A stretch of DNA of 64,000 nucleotides from Streptomyces sp. NBC_00620 (GTDB lineage Bacteria > Actinomycetota > Actinomycetes > Streptomycetales > Streptomycetaceae), in NCBI RefSeq assembly GCF_026341825.1, contig NZ_JAPENY010000002.1, forward strand, positions 806,001 to 870,000, written 5' to 3'. Both the position numbers and the translations under genes were made by a program. Positions within the stretch are counted from its first letter, which is position 1; each line of letters starts with the position of its first letter. Shown in pieces: positions 24,222 to 32,234 of this stretch. The notes under the pieces are model-generated. The model saw only the letters and a program-made list of their open reading frames with translations. It ran no database searches and was not told the origin of the DNA.

Positions 24222-27200
24222 TCAGCCTGCAGAACCCGGGCTCTGGTGCCACAGCTTGCGGCTCTGCTTGACGGACTCGCCGGGCGGCTGCAGATCTGCC
24301 CACGGATGCAGCGCGTAACCGGTCTCCAGCTGGAGGCTGCGGTTGCTCGTACCTCTGCTCGGCGGCGGGCCGGTCCTGGTGAGCTGTTCCGTCACCGCCG
24401 ACAGGCCGCCCTCGCGGCGCAGTTCGGCCAGTTCGGTGAGGTCCCAGGCGGCGGAGCCGGTCACCGACAGCGCCTTGCCGCTGCCTCCGCCGCGGCGCTG
24501 CACCACGCCGCGCACGAGCAGTAGCCAGGAGTGGAAGACGGTGTGCGCGCAGGCGTCATGGCTGTCCTCGAAGAACGCGCAGTCCACCAGGCCTGTCGTG
24601 TCGTCCAGCGTCGTGAAGATGACCCGCTTGCCGGAACGGACCGGCGGGGTCTGAACGGCCCCTTTCGCGCCGGCGACGAGCACCACCTGTCCGTGCGGCA
24701 GGTCTTTCAGCTGCTTCGCGGAGACGGCGCCGAGTTCGTCGAGCAACTCCCGGTAATCGCCCATGAGATGGCGGGAGGTGTCCATGCCGAGCACCCCGAG
24801 CTCGGCACCGAGCCGCTCGGCGTCGTCCAGGTCGGGCAGATGGGCAGGGGCGACCGTGCTCTGGGACCCGTCGGCCGCACCCAGAGTCAACTGTCCCTGT
24901 GAAGAACGCAGTTGGCCGCGGTGCAGCTCGGCAAGGTGCAGAAGGAGGTCGCGGCGGTTGCGGCCGAAGGCGTCCAACGCGCCTACCTGGGCGAGGCGTT
25001 CGGCGACAGGTCGGGACGGCCGGGCCCGGGAGACGAAGTCCTGGAGTGAGCTGTACGGGCGCCCCGCGACGATCCGCTCCGCCTCTCTCTCGCTCATCCC
25101 GCGCACGTCGCACAGGGCGAGCCGGATCCCGTGGACGGGCCGATCACCCCATTCGTCAGACACCAGTTCGATTCGATAGGCGGCATCCGACGCATTCACA
25201 TCCAGCGGCAGGATCGGCACGCTCCGCCGCCGGGCATCCGCGAGCAGTAGCCGTTTCGGATACATCCCCGGGTCGTGTGTGAGAAGCCCGGTGTAGAAGG
25301 CGGCCGGATGATGGGCCTTCAGCCACGCCGACTGGTACGAGGGCACGGCGAAGGCGACCGCGTGCGCCTTGCAGAAGCCGTACGCCCCGAACGCCTCGAC
25401 GATCTCCCAGGTCCGCTTGACGACCTCCTCCTCGTATCCGCGCTTGCGCGCCTCCTGCGCGAACCACGCCTGTACCCGTCCGACCTGGTCGGCGTTCGAC
25501 AGTGCCCGCCGCGTGTAGTCGCCGAAGGCCAGGGTGCAGCCGGTCATGACCGACAGGATCTTGATGATCTGTTCGTGGAAGACCACCACGCCGTGCGTCT
25601 CGCGCAGTGCGGGCTCCAGGTCCGGGTGCGGACAGCGGGGCGCCTGCCGCCCGTGCCGGGCCTTGATGAACGGATCGACCATGTTGGCCGCGACCGGCCC
25701 CGGCCGGAACAGCGAGATGTCGACGACGAGATCGTGGAAGGTCTCGGGCTGCAACCGGGCGATGAGGTCGCGCTGGCCGGGTGACTCGGTCTGGAAGCAG
25801 CCCAGGGTCTGGGAGGACTTGATCAGCTGGAACGTCTTCGCGTCGTCCGGCGGTACCTGGGCGGCGTCGTCCAGGTCGATGCGGTGCCCGGTGGTCCGCT
25901 CGATCTCGGCGACGGCGTGCGCCATGGCGGACTGCATGCGTACGCCGAGCACGTCGAGCTTGAGCAGTCCGAGGTCCTCCACGTCCTCCTTGTCGAACTG
26001 GGACATCGGGAAGCCCTCGCCGCTGGTCGGCATGACCGGCGTACGGGCGAGGAGTGTGGCGTCGGAGAGCAGCACGCCGCACGGGTGCATGGCGATGCCG
26101 CGTGGGAGTGCGTCCAGAGCCTCGACCAGGTCCCACATGTGCGGGCCGTACGCCTCCGGGTCGATGCCGCGCAGTTCCGGCAGTTCCTGCAGGGCGGCTC
26201 GGGCGTCGCGGGCCCGGATATGCGGAAACGATTTTGCAAGCCGGTCCACCTCGGCCGGATCCAGGCCGAGGGCAAGGCCGACGTCGCGCACGGCGTGCCG
26301 CACCCGGTAGGTCTCCGGCATGGACACGGTGGCCACCCGCTCCGGGCCGAAGCGGTCGATGATCGCCCGGTAGACCTCCAGGCGGCGGGCGGACTCCACA
26401 TCGATGTCGATGTCGGGCAGTTCCGCGCGCTTGTCGGACAGGAAGCGCTCCATGAGCAGACCGTGTTCGACAGGGTCGGCGGTGGCGATCCCGAGGAGGT
26501 GGTTGACCAGGGAACCCGCGCCGGAGCCGCGGGCGGCGACCCGGATACCGAGTTCGCGGGTGTCGGCGACGACCTGGGCGACGGTGAGGAAGTACGAGGC
26601 GTATCCCAGCCGTTCGATCAGGCGCAGCTCGTCCTCGAGGCGCTCCCAGCGGTGGCGGTCGCGGTCGTAGTGGTGCAGCAGCATCGCGGCGGCGCACTTC
26701 GAACGCAGCACCCGCTCGGGAGTGCGCCGATGGGCACCGACGAGCCCCGGTTCGGGGAAGTGGACGCGGCCGAGTCCCAGATCGTCCTCGGGGTCGACAC
26801 GGCAGGCCGCGGCGGTCTCCTCGGTGACCTCGAGCAGTCGACGGGCGGTGCTCGCGCGGTATCCGGCGGCCTCGGCCACCTGCTCGGCGATACGAGCCAT
26901 GTCCGCGGTGGGCTTGAGCCACCGCTCGCCGGAGTCGCGCTCGCCGCGCGGATCGATCGGCACCAGGCGGCGCGCGGAGTCCAGGACGTCCGCGACCGGG
27001 CCCTGGCCGGGGTCGGCATAACGCACGGCATTGCTCAGGACGGGCGTGATCCGCTGGTCGACGGCGAAGCCGAGAGCGCGGGCCGCGAGCCGCAGTGAAC
27101 CGGTGCCGGTGCCGCTGCGGCCATGGCAGACGACCTCGATGCGCAGTGCCGCGTCCTCGTACCGCTCCCGCCAGGGCGCGAGCAGCTGGGCGGCGCGGTC

Positions 27201-27686
27201 CGGGCGTCCCGCCGCCAGGGCACGGCCGACGTCCGAGGTGGGGCCGAGCAGCACGGTGAGGTGCTCCCCGCCGAGGGCGTTCCAGGGCAGCAAGGGGCGC
27301 TTGCCGCCCGCCGTGTCCACGTGCGCGGCACTCACCAGCCGGCACAGTTCGGCCCAGCCGCGGGCCCCGTCCCGGGCCAGGAAGACCACGCGCTGCGCCG
27401 ACTCGTCGACGAAGGCACCGCCGCGGGCCGGTGTGCGTCGCCGCTCCGTGCGTCCGGCCGCTTCGGGAGGCGCCTCCACTGCGAGATCCACTCCGAACAG
27501 AGGCCGGACACCGGCCTGGCCTGCGGCCTTGGCGAAGCGGACGGCGCCGCCGAGGGTGTCCCGGTCGGTCAGGGCGACCGCGTCCATTCCCCGCTCGGCG
27601 GTCCGCTCCGCAAGCTGCTCGGGGTGCGAGGCGCCGTACCGCAGGGAGAACCCGGAGACGGCATGCAGATGCGTAAAACCGCGCAT
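24222..27686 (-). CDS. dnaE2: error-prone DNA polymerase DnaE2 (ImuC)
   Basis: A 1154-residue C-family polymerase. ATG 27686 gives the PHP domain at once ('FTHLHAVSGFSLRYGASHPE', residues ~4-75). The catalytic aspartates are in LPDIDIDVES (~residues 421-430). HhH region: 'AFGAYGFCKAHAVAFAVPSYQSAWLKAHHP'. A C-terminal OB-fold carries 'GKRVIFTTLDDTTGLVDCAFFED', and the end is 'SRKLWHQSPGSAG', characteristic of DnaE2 rather than replicative DnaE1. It performs mutagenic translesion synthesis after DNA damage, normally with ImuB. The promoter region carries a CGAAC-type dyad, consistent with damage induction. The frame upstream of 27686 is not credible coding sequence. Confidence 0.95.
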   Translation of the reverse strand: MRGFTHLHAVSGFSLRYGASHPEQLAERTAERGMDAVALTDRDTLGGAVRFAKAAGQAGVRPLFGVDLAVEAPPEAAGRTERRRTPARGGAFVDESAQRVVFLARDGARGWAELCRLVSAAHVDTAGGKRPLLPWNALGGEHLTVLLGPTSDVGRALAAGRPDRAAQLLAPWRERYEDAALRIEVVCHGRSGTGTGSLRLAARALGFAVDQRITPVLSNAVRYADPGQGPVADVLDSARRLVPIDPRGERDSGERWLKPTADMARIAEQVAEAAGYRASTARRLLEVTEETAAACRVDPEDDLGLGRVHFPEPGLVGAHRRTPERVLRSKCAAAMLLHHYDRDRHRWERLEDELRLIERLGYASYFLTVAQVVADTRELGIRVAARGSGAGSLVNHLLGIATADPVEHGLLMERFLSDKRAELPDIDIDVESARRLEVYRAIIDRFGPERVATVSMPETYRVRHAVRDVGLALGLDPAEVDRLAKSFPHIRARDARAALQELPELRGIDPEAYGPHMWDLVEALDALPRGIAMHPCGVLLSDATLLARTPVMPTSGEGFPMSQFDKEDVEDLGLLKLDVLGVRMQSAMAHAVAEIERTTGHRIDLDDAAQVPPDDAKTFQLIKSSQTLGCFQTESPGQRDLIARLQPETFHDLVVDISLFRPGPVAANMVDPFIKARHGRQAPRCPHPDLEPALRETHGVVVFHEQIIKILSVMTGCTLAFGDYTRRALSNADQVGRVQAWFAQEARKRGYEEEVVKRTWEIVEAFGAYGFCKAHAVAFAVPSYQSAWLKAHHPAAFYTGLLTHDPGMYPKRLLLADARRRSVPILPLDVNASDAAYRIELVSDEWGDRPVHGIRLALCDVRGMSEREAERIVAGRPYSSLQDFVSRARPSRPVAERLAQVGALDAFGRNRRDLLLHLAELHRGQLRSSQGQLTLGAADGSQSTVAPAHLPDLDDAERLGAELGVLGMDTSRHLMGDYRELLDELGAVSAKQLKDLPHGQVVLVAGAKGAVQTPPVRSGKRVIFTTLDDTTGLVDCAFFEDSHDACAHTVFHSWLLLVRGVVQRRGGGSGKALSVTGSAAWDLTELAELRREGGLSAVTEQLTRTGPPPSRGTSNRSLQLETGYALHPWADLQPPGESVKQSRKLWHQSPGSAG

Positions 27687-27771
27687 CCGTACCACCTCGC
27701 CACTGACTGCCCCCTGTCTCCGTATCGCCACTCCGGTCCCTCCGGGGTGGTGACACCACAATAGACCAGCA

Positions 27772-27793
27772 TCGAACATGCATGCGATTCGAA
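27772..27793 (-). promoter_or_regulatory. candidate LexA-like box upstream of dnaE2
   Basis: TCGAACATGCATGCGATTCGAA contains CGAAC followed by an AT/GC palindrome (CATGCATG) and ends in TTCGAA, i.e. two half-sites of CGAAC/TTCG type. It matches the CGAAC-N4-GTTCG consensus only imperfectly. It lies ~85 bp upstream of dnaE2 and ~60 bp upstream of the divergent NADAR gene, so it could act on both. Confidence 0.4.
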
Positions 27794-27851
27794 GCGGCGC
27801 TCGCGCAGCAGGCAGCACCGACCGCCGGGCAGTGGGTACTAGCGTTCTCCC

Positions 27852-28994
27852 ATGAGCTGGCGGAGACCGACGTATCGGACAGTGGACGGGGAGCGAATCG
27901 ACGGGGCCTGGTGCCACGTCTGGCGGCGGAGCGAGTGGAGTGAGGAGTACTTCGTCGAGGATCTGGTCGTCTTCGCGGACGGAGCGGTCCGCTGCGGGGA
28001 AAGGACCGACCTGGCCGGTCTGGAGAAGCTGCTGGCCTCGGGCCGGATCTCGGCGCCCCGGCCCGACGCCCCGGCCCGTCCCGCCGAACCGCCCAAGTCC
28101 AAGTGGGCCTCCCGCGACAGCGAACTGCTGACCCCGGACGGCTTCCTCCTCGAAGTCGCCGACCTGATCGAGGAGTTGAGCGGACGGCCGACCGTTGTGC
28201 AGCGGTGCCACGACGCCATCCAGCGCTACCAGCAGGAGCCGACCGAGCCCCACCGGCTCGCGCTGCGCGACGCCTATCTCGCGGTCCCGCCCCACCTCCG
28301 TATCTACGTCCTGGGCGACATGGACCGCCAGGACCGTCCCCTGCGCATCCTGACCACCGCCATCGGCGAGGCCGTCGACGGGGACGGGCCCGTGGTGACG
28401 CCGGAACTGCGGCAGGAGGCCCTCGACTACTTCCGTCGCGGAGACGAGGGCGTCCGGCGCGAGGAGGAGCAACGAGCCGTCCGGTACGCCGACGACCCGG
28501 CCGGGGCGGGCCGGCCGGCCGTCGTCTCCCACCAGGTCATCTACCCGCGCGGCTGGCCGGAGGAGCCGGACCTGTTCGTGCTGCGCAACGACTACCCCGT
28601 GGAGATCGCCTTCGCGGGGCAGACGTACGCCTCCGTACTGCACGGGTACTGGTCGCTGTCGGCGGCCGACGCCACCGACAGCAGGCGCATCCGGGAGGCG
28701 CCCTCGGGCCGGGAGGCGCACGACCTGGGCGGCCGGGCCACGCGGCGGGCCGACTGGGCCGAGGTGCGGCTCGCCGTCATGGCCGGGCTGCTGCGCGCGA
28801 AGTTCACCCAGCACCCCGGACTCGCGGAAGTGCTCCTCTCCACGGGGGACGCGAGGCTCAGTTACACGGGCTACTCGGAATCCCCCTACTGGAGAGACGT
28901 CCCCGACAACCGCGGACGGAACTGGATGGGCCGGCTGCTGGAGCTGACGCGCTCCGAGCTTGCCTGGCAGGTCAGTTGGCCCACGGCGGAGTGA
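27852..28994 (+). CDS. NADAR-domain protein
   Basis: A 380-residue protein. The C-terminal ~150 residues are a NADAR domain (DUF1768): 'YPVEIAFAGQTYASVLHGYW', then 'WAEVRLAVMAGLLRAKFTQH', 'LLSTGDARLSYTGYSESPYW' and 'NRGRNWMGRLLELTRSEL'. NADAR proteins act on ADP-ribose-linked substrates; some reverse guanine ADP-ribosylation of DNA. The N-terminal ~200 residues ('TYRTVDGERIDGAWCHVWRR' onwards) form a separate region common in actinobacteria, with no function known to me. The typical NADAR Glu in the EHxYQ position is replaced by 'VLHGYW', so activity is uncertain. It diverges from dnaE2 across 165 bp and overlaps the convergent cupin gene by 23 bp. Confidence 0.75.
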   Translation: MSWRRPTYRTVDGERIDGAWCHVWRRSEWSEEYFVEDLVVFADGAVRCGERTDLAGLEKLLASGRISAPRPDAPARPAEPPKSKWASRDSELLTPDGFLLEVADLIEELSGRPTVVQRCHDAIQRYQQEPTEPHRLALRDAYLAVPPHLRIYVLGDMDRQDRPLRILTTAIGEAVDGDGPVVTPELRQEALDYFRRGDEGVRREEEQRAVRYADDPAGAGRPAVVSHQVIYPRGWPEEPDLFVLRNDYPVEIAFAGQTYASVLHGYWSLSAADATDSRRIREAPSGREAHDLGGRATRRADWAEVRLAVMAGLLRAKFTQHPGLAEVLLSTGDARLSYTGYSESPYWRDVPDNRGRNWMGRLLELTRSELAWQVSWPTAE

Positions 28995-29346
28995 GGACCG
29001 TGCCGTCGGCCAGCTCCGCCTGGAGGTCGATGGACGTGGTGACCCAGGAGGTCGCGGTCTCCTGGGTGGGGTTCTCGACGCCGAACGTCGCGCCGGGGTT
29101 GATGATCACCGTGTCGCCCGCGGTGATCCGCTCGGCGCGGCCGTCGAGGGTGATCAGCAGTTCGCCGGAGAGGAGATGGAAGATCTCCTCGCGGTTGACG
29201 GTGTGCACGGGGGCCTTGGTCCCGGCGGGGATCTCGCCCCGCCAGGCGCACAGCTCCTTGCTGCCGGTGCGGGGAGTGGCGTACGAGACGAAGCGGGCGC
29301 CGTGTATCTCGTGGACGAGGCCTTCGGAGGAGCGGACTACGGGCAT
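28972..29346 (-). CDS. cupin-domain protein
   Basis: A 124-residue single-domain cupin. Motif 1 is 'PVHTVNREEIFHLLSGELLITLDG' and motif 2 'ITAGDTVIINPGATFGVENP'. The first motif keeps one His and a Glu; the second lacks a clear metal His, so metal binding is uncertain. It is divergently arranged with the MarR gene around a long inverted repeat and is probably under its control. Its 3' end overlaps the NADAR gene. Confidence 0.85.
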   Translation of the reverse strand: MPVVRSSEGLVHEIHGARFVSYATPRTGSKELCAWRGEIPAGTKAPVHTVNREEIFHLLSGELLITLDGRAERITAGDTVIINPGATFGVENPTQETATSWVTTSIDLQAELADGTVLTPPWAN

Positions 29347-29372
29347 GGCGGATCTCCCTCTGCAATGGCTAT

Positions 29373-29421
29373 TTGGTCAAGCTGCTTGACTACTTGGTAC
29401 ATAGTCAAGCAGCTTGACCAA
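29373..29421. promoter_or_regulatory. MarR-type operator, 20-bp perfect inverted repeat
   Basis: TTGGTCAAGCTGCTTGACTA (29373-29392) and its exact reverse complement (29402-29421) are separated by nine bases. Each arm is itself a near-palindrome, TCAAG-C-nn-C-TTGA type, giving two 15-bp operator sites (GTCAAGCTGCTTGAC and GTCAAGCAGCTTGAC). It sits between the cupin and MarR starts and overlaps any promoters in this 101-bp gap. Confidence 0.8.
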
Positions 29422-29447
29422 GTCGTCAAGAGTGTTTCAATGCTTCC

Positions 29448-29894
29448 GTGCAGAACTCCGAGGCCATCGCCCTGTCCGCCGTGCTGCTCGCCGCCGCGGG
29501 CGAGCTGACGCAGCGTATCCACGAGGGTGTCGTCGCCCGGGGGTTCGAGGGGGTGCGGCCCGCGCACGGCTTCGCGTTCGCGCGGCTCGCGCCGGACGGG
29601 GCGACGGTCACCGACCTCGCGGCGCATCTCGGGGTCACCAAGCAGGCCGCGAGTCAGCTCGTCGACGAGGTGGTGCGCAAGGGGTACGTCGAGCGGCGGC
29701 CGCATCCCAGTGACGCGCGCGCCCGGCTGCTCGTGCTGACCGAGCTCGGCTGGGCCTGCACACGTGCGGCGGAGGAAGCGGCGGCGGAGGCCGTCCGGCC
29801 CTGGGTCGAACTGCTCGGCGAGGGTGAAGTTCGGGCGTTGCGCGACCGTTTGGCGCGTATTGCGCCCTATGGTCCCATCAAGCCCGCCTGGTGA
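29448..29894 (+). CDS. MarR-family transcriptional regulator
   Basis: A 148-residue winged-helix regulator starting at GTG 29448. HTH and recognition helix: 'ATVTDLAAHLGVTKQAASQLVDEVVRKGYVERRPHPSDARARLLVLT'; wing residues HPSDAR-A-R are typical. No strong ribosome site precedes the GTG. The divergent cupin gene and the 20-bp inverted repeat in between indicate autoregulation and control of the cupin, with a small ligand releasing the repressor. Confidence 0.9.
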   Translation: MQNSEAIALSAVLLAAAGELTQRIHEGVVARGFEGVRPAHGFAFARLAPDGATVTDLAAHLGVTKQAASQLVDEVVRKGYVERRPHPSDARARLLVLTELGWACTRAAEEAAAEAVRPWVELLGEGEVRALRDRLARIAPYGPIKPAW

Positions 29895-29974
29895 CGGTAC
29901 GTCAGTGGCTTTATCACAGCCATCGACTACCGCTGGAAGTTTTTACTGACGCGTAACTTCACACTTGGACTACT

Positions 29975-29994
29975 CACTCGTAACTTGACGAGTG
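29975..29994 (+). promoter_or_regulatory. palindrome and direct repeats upstream of lipase
   Basis: CACTCGT-AACTTG-ACGAGTG is a 7-bp dyad with a 6-base centre. The centre lies in a direct repeat CGTAACTT-n-AC, present at 29952-29962 and 29979-29989 (27-bp spacing). The AT-rich region 29930-30000 probably holds the lipase promoter. Confidence 0.4.
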
Positions 29995-30067
29995 AACAGC
30001 ATCCTCGTGATCCGGATCACAGGGCGTACGCCGTCGCAACTCCCTTGAGCCGCAAGGAGATCACACG

Positions 30068-30943
30068 ATGCTGCCCTGGAAGCGAATGCTCAGACCGCTG
30101 GCCGCGCTCCTCCTGACCGCCACGGTCGTCATCGTCCCCACCGCCTCCGCCACCGCCACCGCAGCCACCGAGGCCGCCGCGCCCACCAGCGGTTGGAACA
30201 ACTACTCCTGCAAACCGTCCACCGCACACCCCCGCCCCGTCGTCCTCGTCCACGGCACCTTCGCGAACTCCGTCGACAACTGGCTGGGCCTCGCGCCCTA
30301 CCTGGTGAACCGGGGCTACTGCGTCTACTCCCTCGACTACGGGCAACTGCCCGGAGTCCCGCTCTTCAACGGCCTCGGCCCGATCGACAAGTCGGCCGAG
30401 CAGCTCCAGGTCTTCGTCGACAAGGTGCTCGCCGCGACCGGCTCCACAAAGGCCGACCTCGTGGGCCATTCGCAGGGCGGCATGATGCCCCGCTACTACC
30501 TCAAGTTCCTCGGCGGAGCCGCCAAGGTGAACGCCCTCGTCGGCATCGCGCCCGACAACCACGGCACCACCCTCAACGGCCTCACCAACCTGCTGGCGTA
30601 CTTCCCCGGCGCCGAGGACCTGCTCTCCACGGCGACTCCGGCACTCGCCGACCAGATCGCCGGATCCGCGTTCCTGACCAAGCTCAACGCGGGCGGGGAC
30701 ACCGTCGCGGGCGTCCACTACACGGTCATCGCCACCAAGTACGACGAGGTGGTCACGCCGTACCGCTCACAGTTCCTCACCGGATCCGACGTCCACAACG
30801 TCCTGTTGCAGGACCTGTGCGCCGTCGACCTCTCCGAGCACGCGGCGATCGGCCTCCTCGACCGCATCGCCTTCCACGAGGTGGTCAACGCGCTCGATCC
30901 CTCGCACGCCACCGCCACCACCTGCGCGTCCGTGCTCGGCTGA
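30068..30943 (+). CDS. secreted lipase/esterase, alpha/beta fold (class 2 lipase)
   Basis: A 291-residue secreted lipase. The signal peptide covers residues ~1-33 (basic start, LAALLLTATVVIV core, ATA sites). The oxyanion region is 'PRPVVLVHGTFANSVDNW'; nucleophile Ser135 is in GHSQGG; acid Asp lies near 'IATKYDEVVTPY'; His is in 'DLSEHAAIGLLDRIA'. Three to four cysteines suggest disulfides. It matches the Streptomyces secreted lipase family that includes, from memory, SCO1735. AAGGAG precedes the ATG. Confidence 0.9.
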   Translation: MLPWKRMLRPLAALLLTATVVIVPTASATATAATEAAAPTSGWNNYSCKPSTAHPRPVVLVHGTFANSVDNWLGLAPYLVNRGYCVYSLDYGQLPGVPLFNGLGPIDKSAEQLQVFVDKVLAATGSTKADLVGHSQGGMMPRYYLKFLGGAAKVNALVGIAPDNHGTTLNGLTNLLAYFPGAEDLLSTATPALADQIAGSAFLTKLNAGGDTVAGVHYTVIATKYDEVVTPYRSQFLTGSDVHNVLLQDLCAVDLSEHAAIGLLDRIAFHEVVNALDPSHATATTCASVLG

Positions 30944-30951
30944 GCACGCCG

Positions 30952-30990
30952 CCGGGGTCTGTCCTGCCTGAGCCGCCGGACAGACCCCGG
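30952..30990. terminator. hairpin terminator between lipase and AA10 gene
   Basis: A perfect 13-bp stem (CCGGGGTCTGTCC, 30952-30964; GGACAGACCCCGG, 30978-30990) with a 13-base loop lies between convergent stops. Confidence 0.75.
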
Positions 30991-31009
30991 ATTGCCGTGC
31001 CGGGCGGGC

Positions 31010-32053
31010 CTAACGGCCGTGGCGTCCGCCGCTCACCGCGCGGCGGCGGACCGAAGCGAAGAGCGTGGCCGCGCCGAGTGCCAGGGCGGCGGCGCCGCCG
31101 ACCGCGAGGTACGGGGTGGTGCCGTCTCCGCCGGTCTCGGCGAGGTTCTCCGAGGCGCCGGCCGCCTGGGCCTCGACCTGGCCGGCCGGGGTGGCGGTCT
31201 CCGCGACCGGGGAGGCCGTGGTGGGTCCCGCGGACGTACTGGCGTCGTTGTCGCCGTGGCCGTTGTGCTCGACGGTCGACTTGTCGGTACCGGCCTCGAT
31301 CTGCTCCTCGGAGGGTGCCGAGGCGGTCGGGGCGGGGGCCGGGGAAGCAGTGGTCGTCGTGCCGCTGCCGCTGTCACCACTGTCATCGCCGGTGCCGCTG
31401 TCGCTCCCGCCGTACGTGATGTCCGAGCAGGAGTAGAAGGCTTCCGGGCTGTCCGAGCGCTGCCAGATCGCGTAGAGCAGTTGCTTGCCGGAGCGCTGCG
31501 GGAGGGTGCCGGAGAACGTGTAGAAGCCGCCGGAGGCGGTCGGGTCGGTGGCCGAGGCGACCGGATTCTGGAGGTCCAGATCGTCCCAGGCCAAGGGCTG
31601 CGACGGGTCGTAGCCGGCCTTGGTGACATAGACCTTGAAGGTGCCCTTGTGCGGCGCGGTCACCCGGTACTTGAAGGTGTACGAGCCACTGCTCACGCTC
31701 GTGGCCGGCCAGTCCTCGCGGGCCAGGTCCAGGCCCTTGAACTCGTCGCTGTTCGCGCTGCACAGCTTGCCGTCCGGGATCAGCGCCTGGTGCTGCCCGT
31801 TGGCGTCGCCGATGCGAATGCCGTTCCAGTCGTAGAGCGCCTGCGTGCCGCCTGCCGCGACGACCGCCTTGCAGGCGGCCGACTTGGGGCTCTCCGGACC
31901 CTCCGCGTAGCACTGGGAGACCCGGCTGACCGGGTCTCCCATCGTGCCGTGCGCGGCGGCCGGCGCGGCGGCGAGCGCGGTCAGGGCGAGCGGGGCGACA
32001 CCGGCGACGGCGATCGCGGCGGCCTTACGGCGAGTGGGCAGGGCGGCGGTCAT
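31010..32053 (-). CDS. AA10 lytic polysaccharide monooxygenase with sortase anchor
   Basis: A 347-residue protein starting at ATG 32053 (GAGGAG upstream). After the signal peptide (cleavage before His35, APAAA/HGTMGDP) the AA10 copper domain begins with the essential N-terminal His; the second brace His is His135 in VTAPHKGT. Four or more Cys and 'AIWQRSDSPEAFYSCSDITY' end the domain (~residue 213). A Ser/Thr/Asp-rich linker of ~90 residues leads to LAETG (304-308), a hydrophobic helix and an Arg-rich tail, a class E sortase cell-wall signal. AA10 enzymes cleave chitin or cellulose oxidatively; no binding module is present. Confidence 0.9.
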   Translation of the reverse strand: MTAALPTRRKAAAIAVAGVAPLALTALAAAPAAAHGTMGDPVSRVSQCYAEGPESPKSAACKAVVAAGGTQALYDWNGIRIGDANGQHQALIPDGKLCSANSDEFKGLDLAREDWPATSVSSGSYTFKYRVTAPHKGTFKVYVTKAGYDPSQPLAWDDLDLQNPVASATDPTASGGFYTFSGTLPQRSGKQLLYAIWQRSDSPEAFYSCSDITYGGSDSGTGDDSGDSGSGTTTTASPAPAPTASAPSEEQIEAGTDKSTVEHNGHGDNDASTSAGPTTASPVAETATPAGQVEAQAAGASENLAETGGDGTTPYLAVGGAAALALGAATLFASVRRRAVSGGRHGR

Positions 32054-32234
32054 GGGGGAACTCCTCGAAACGTCCCGGATGCATGGGCTGAACCTGTGGG
32101 CCGAACCCGTGGGGGCGATCAGCAAGCTAGCCCGAAGAAACCGCGAAATCGCCTGCTGGAGGCGGGAGATGGAGATCCTTATGGCGGCGTTAAGGGAGCG
32201 CTGAGACTGCGATCAGGTAGGTAGCGTTCGCGCT

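Noticed and set aside
27687..28814. Upstream extension of dnaE2 to a 1530-residue protein
   Set aside because: The extension is the antisense of the NADAR gene; the PHP domain starts exactly at ATG 27686.
28103..29389. 428-residue plus-strand frame over the NADAR and cupin genes
   Set aside because: Arg/Pro/Gly-rich shadow of the NADAR frame without any motif.
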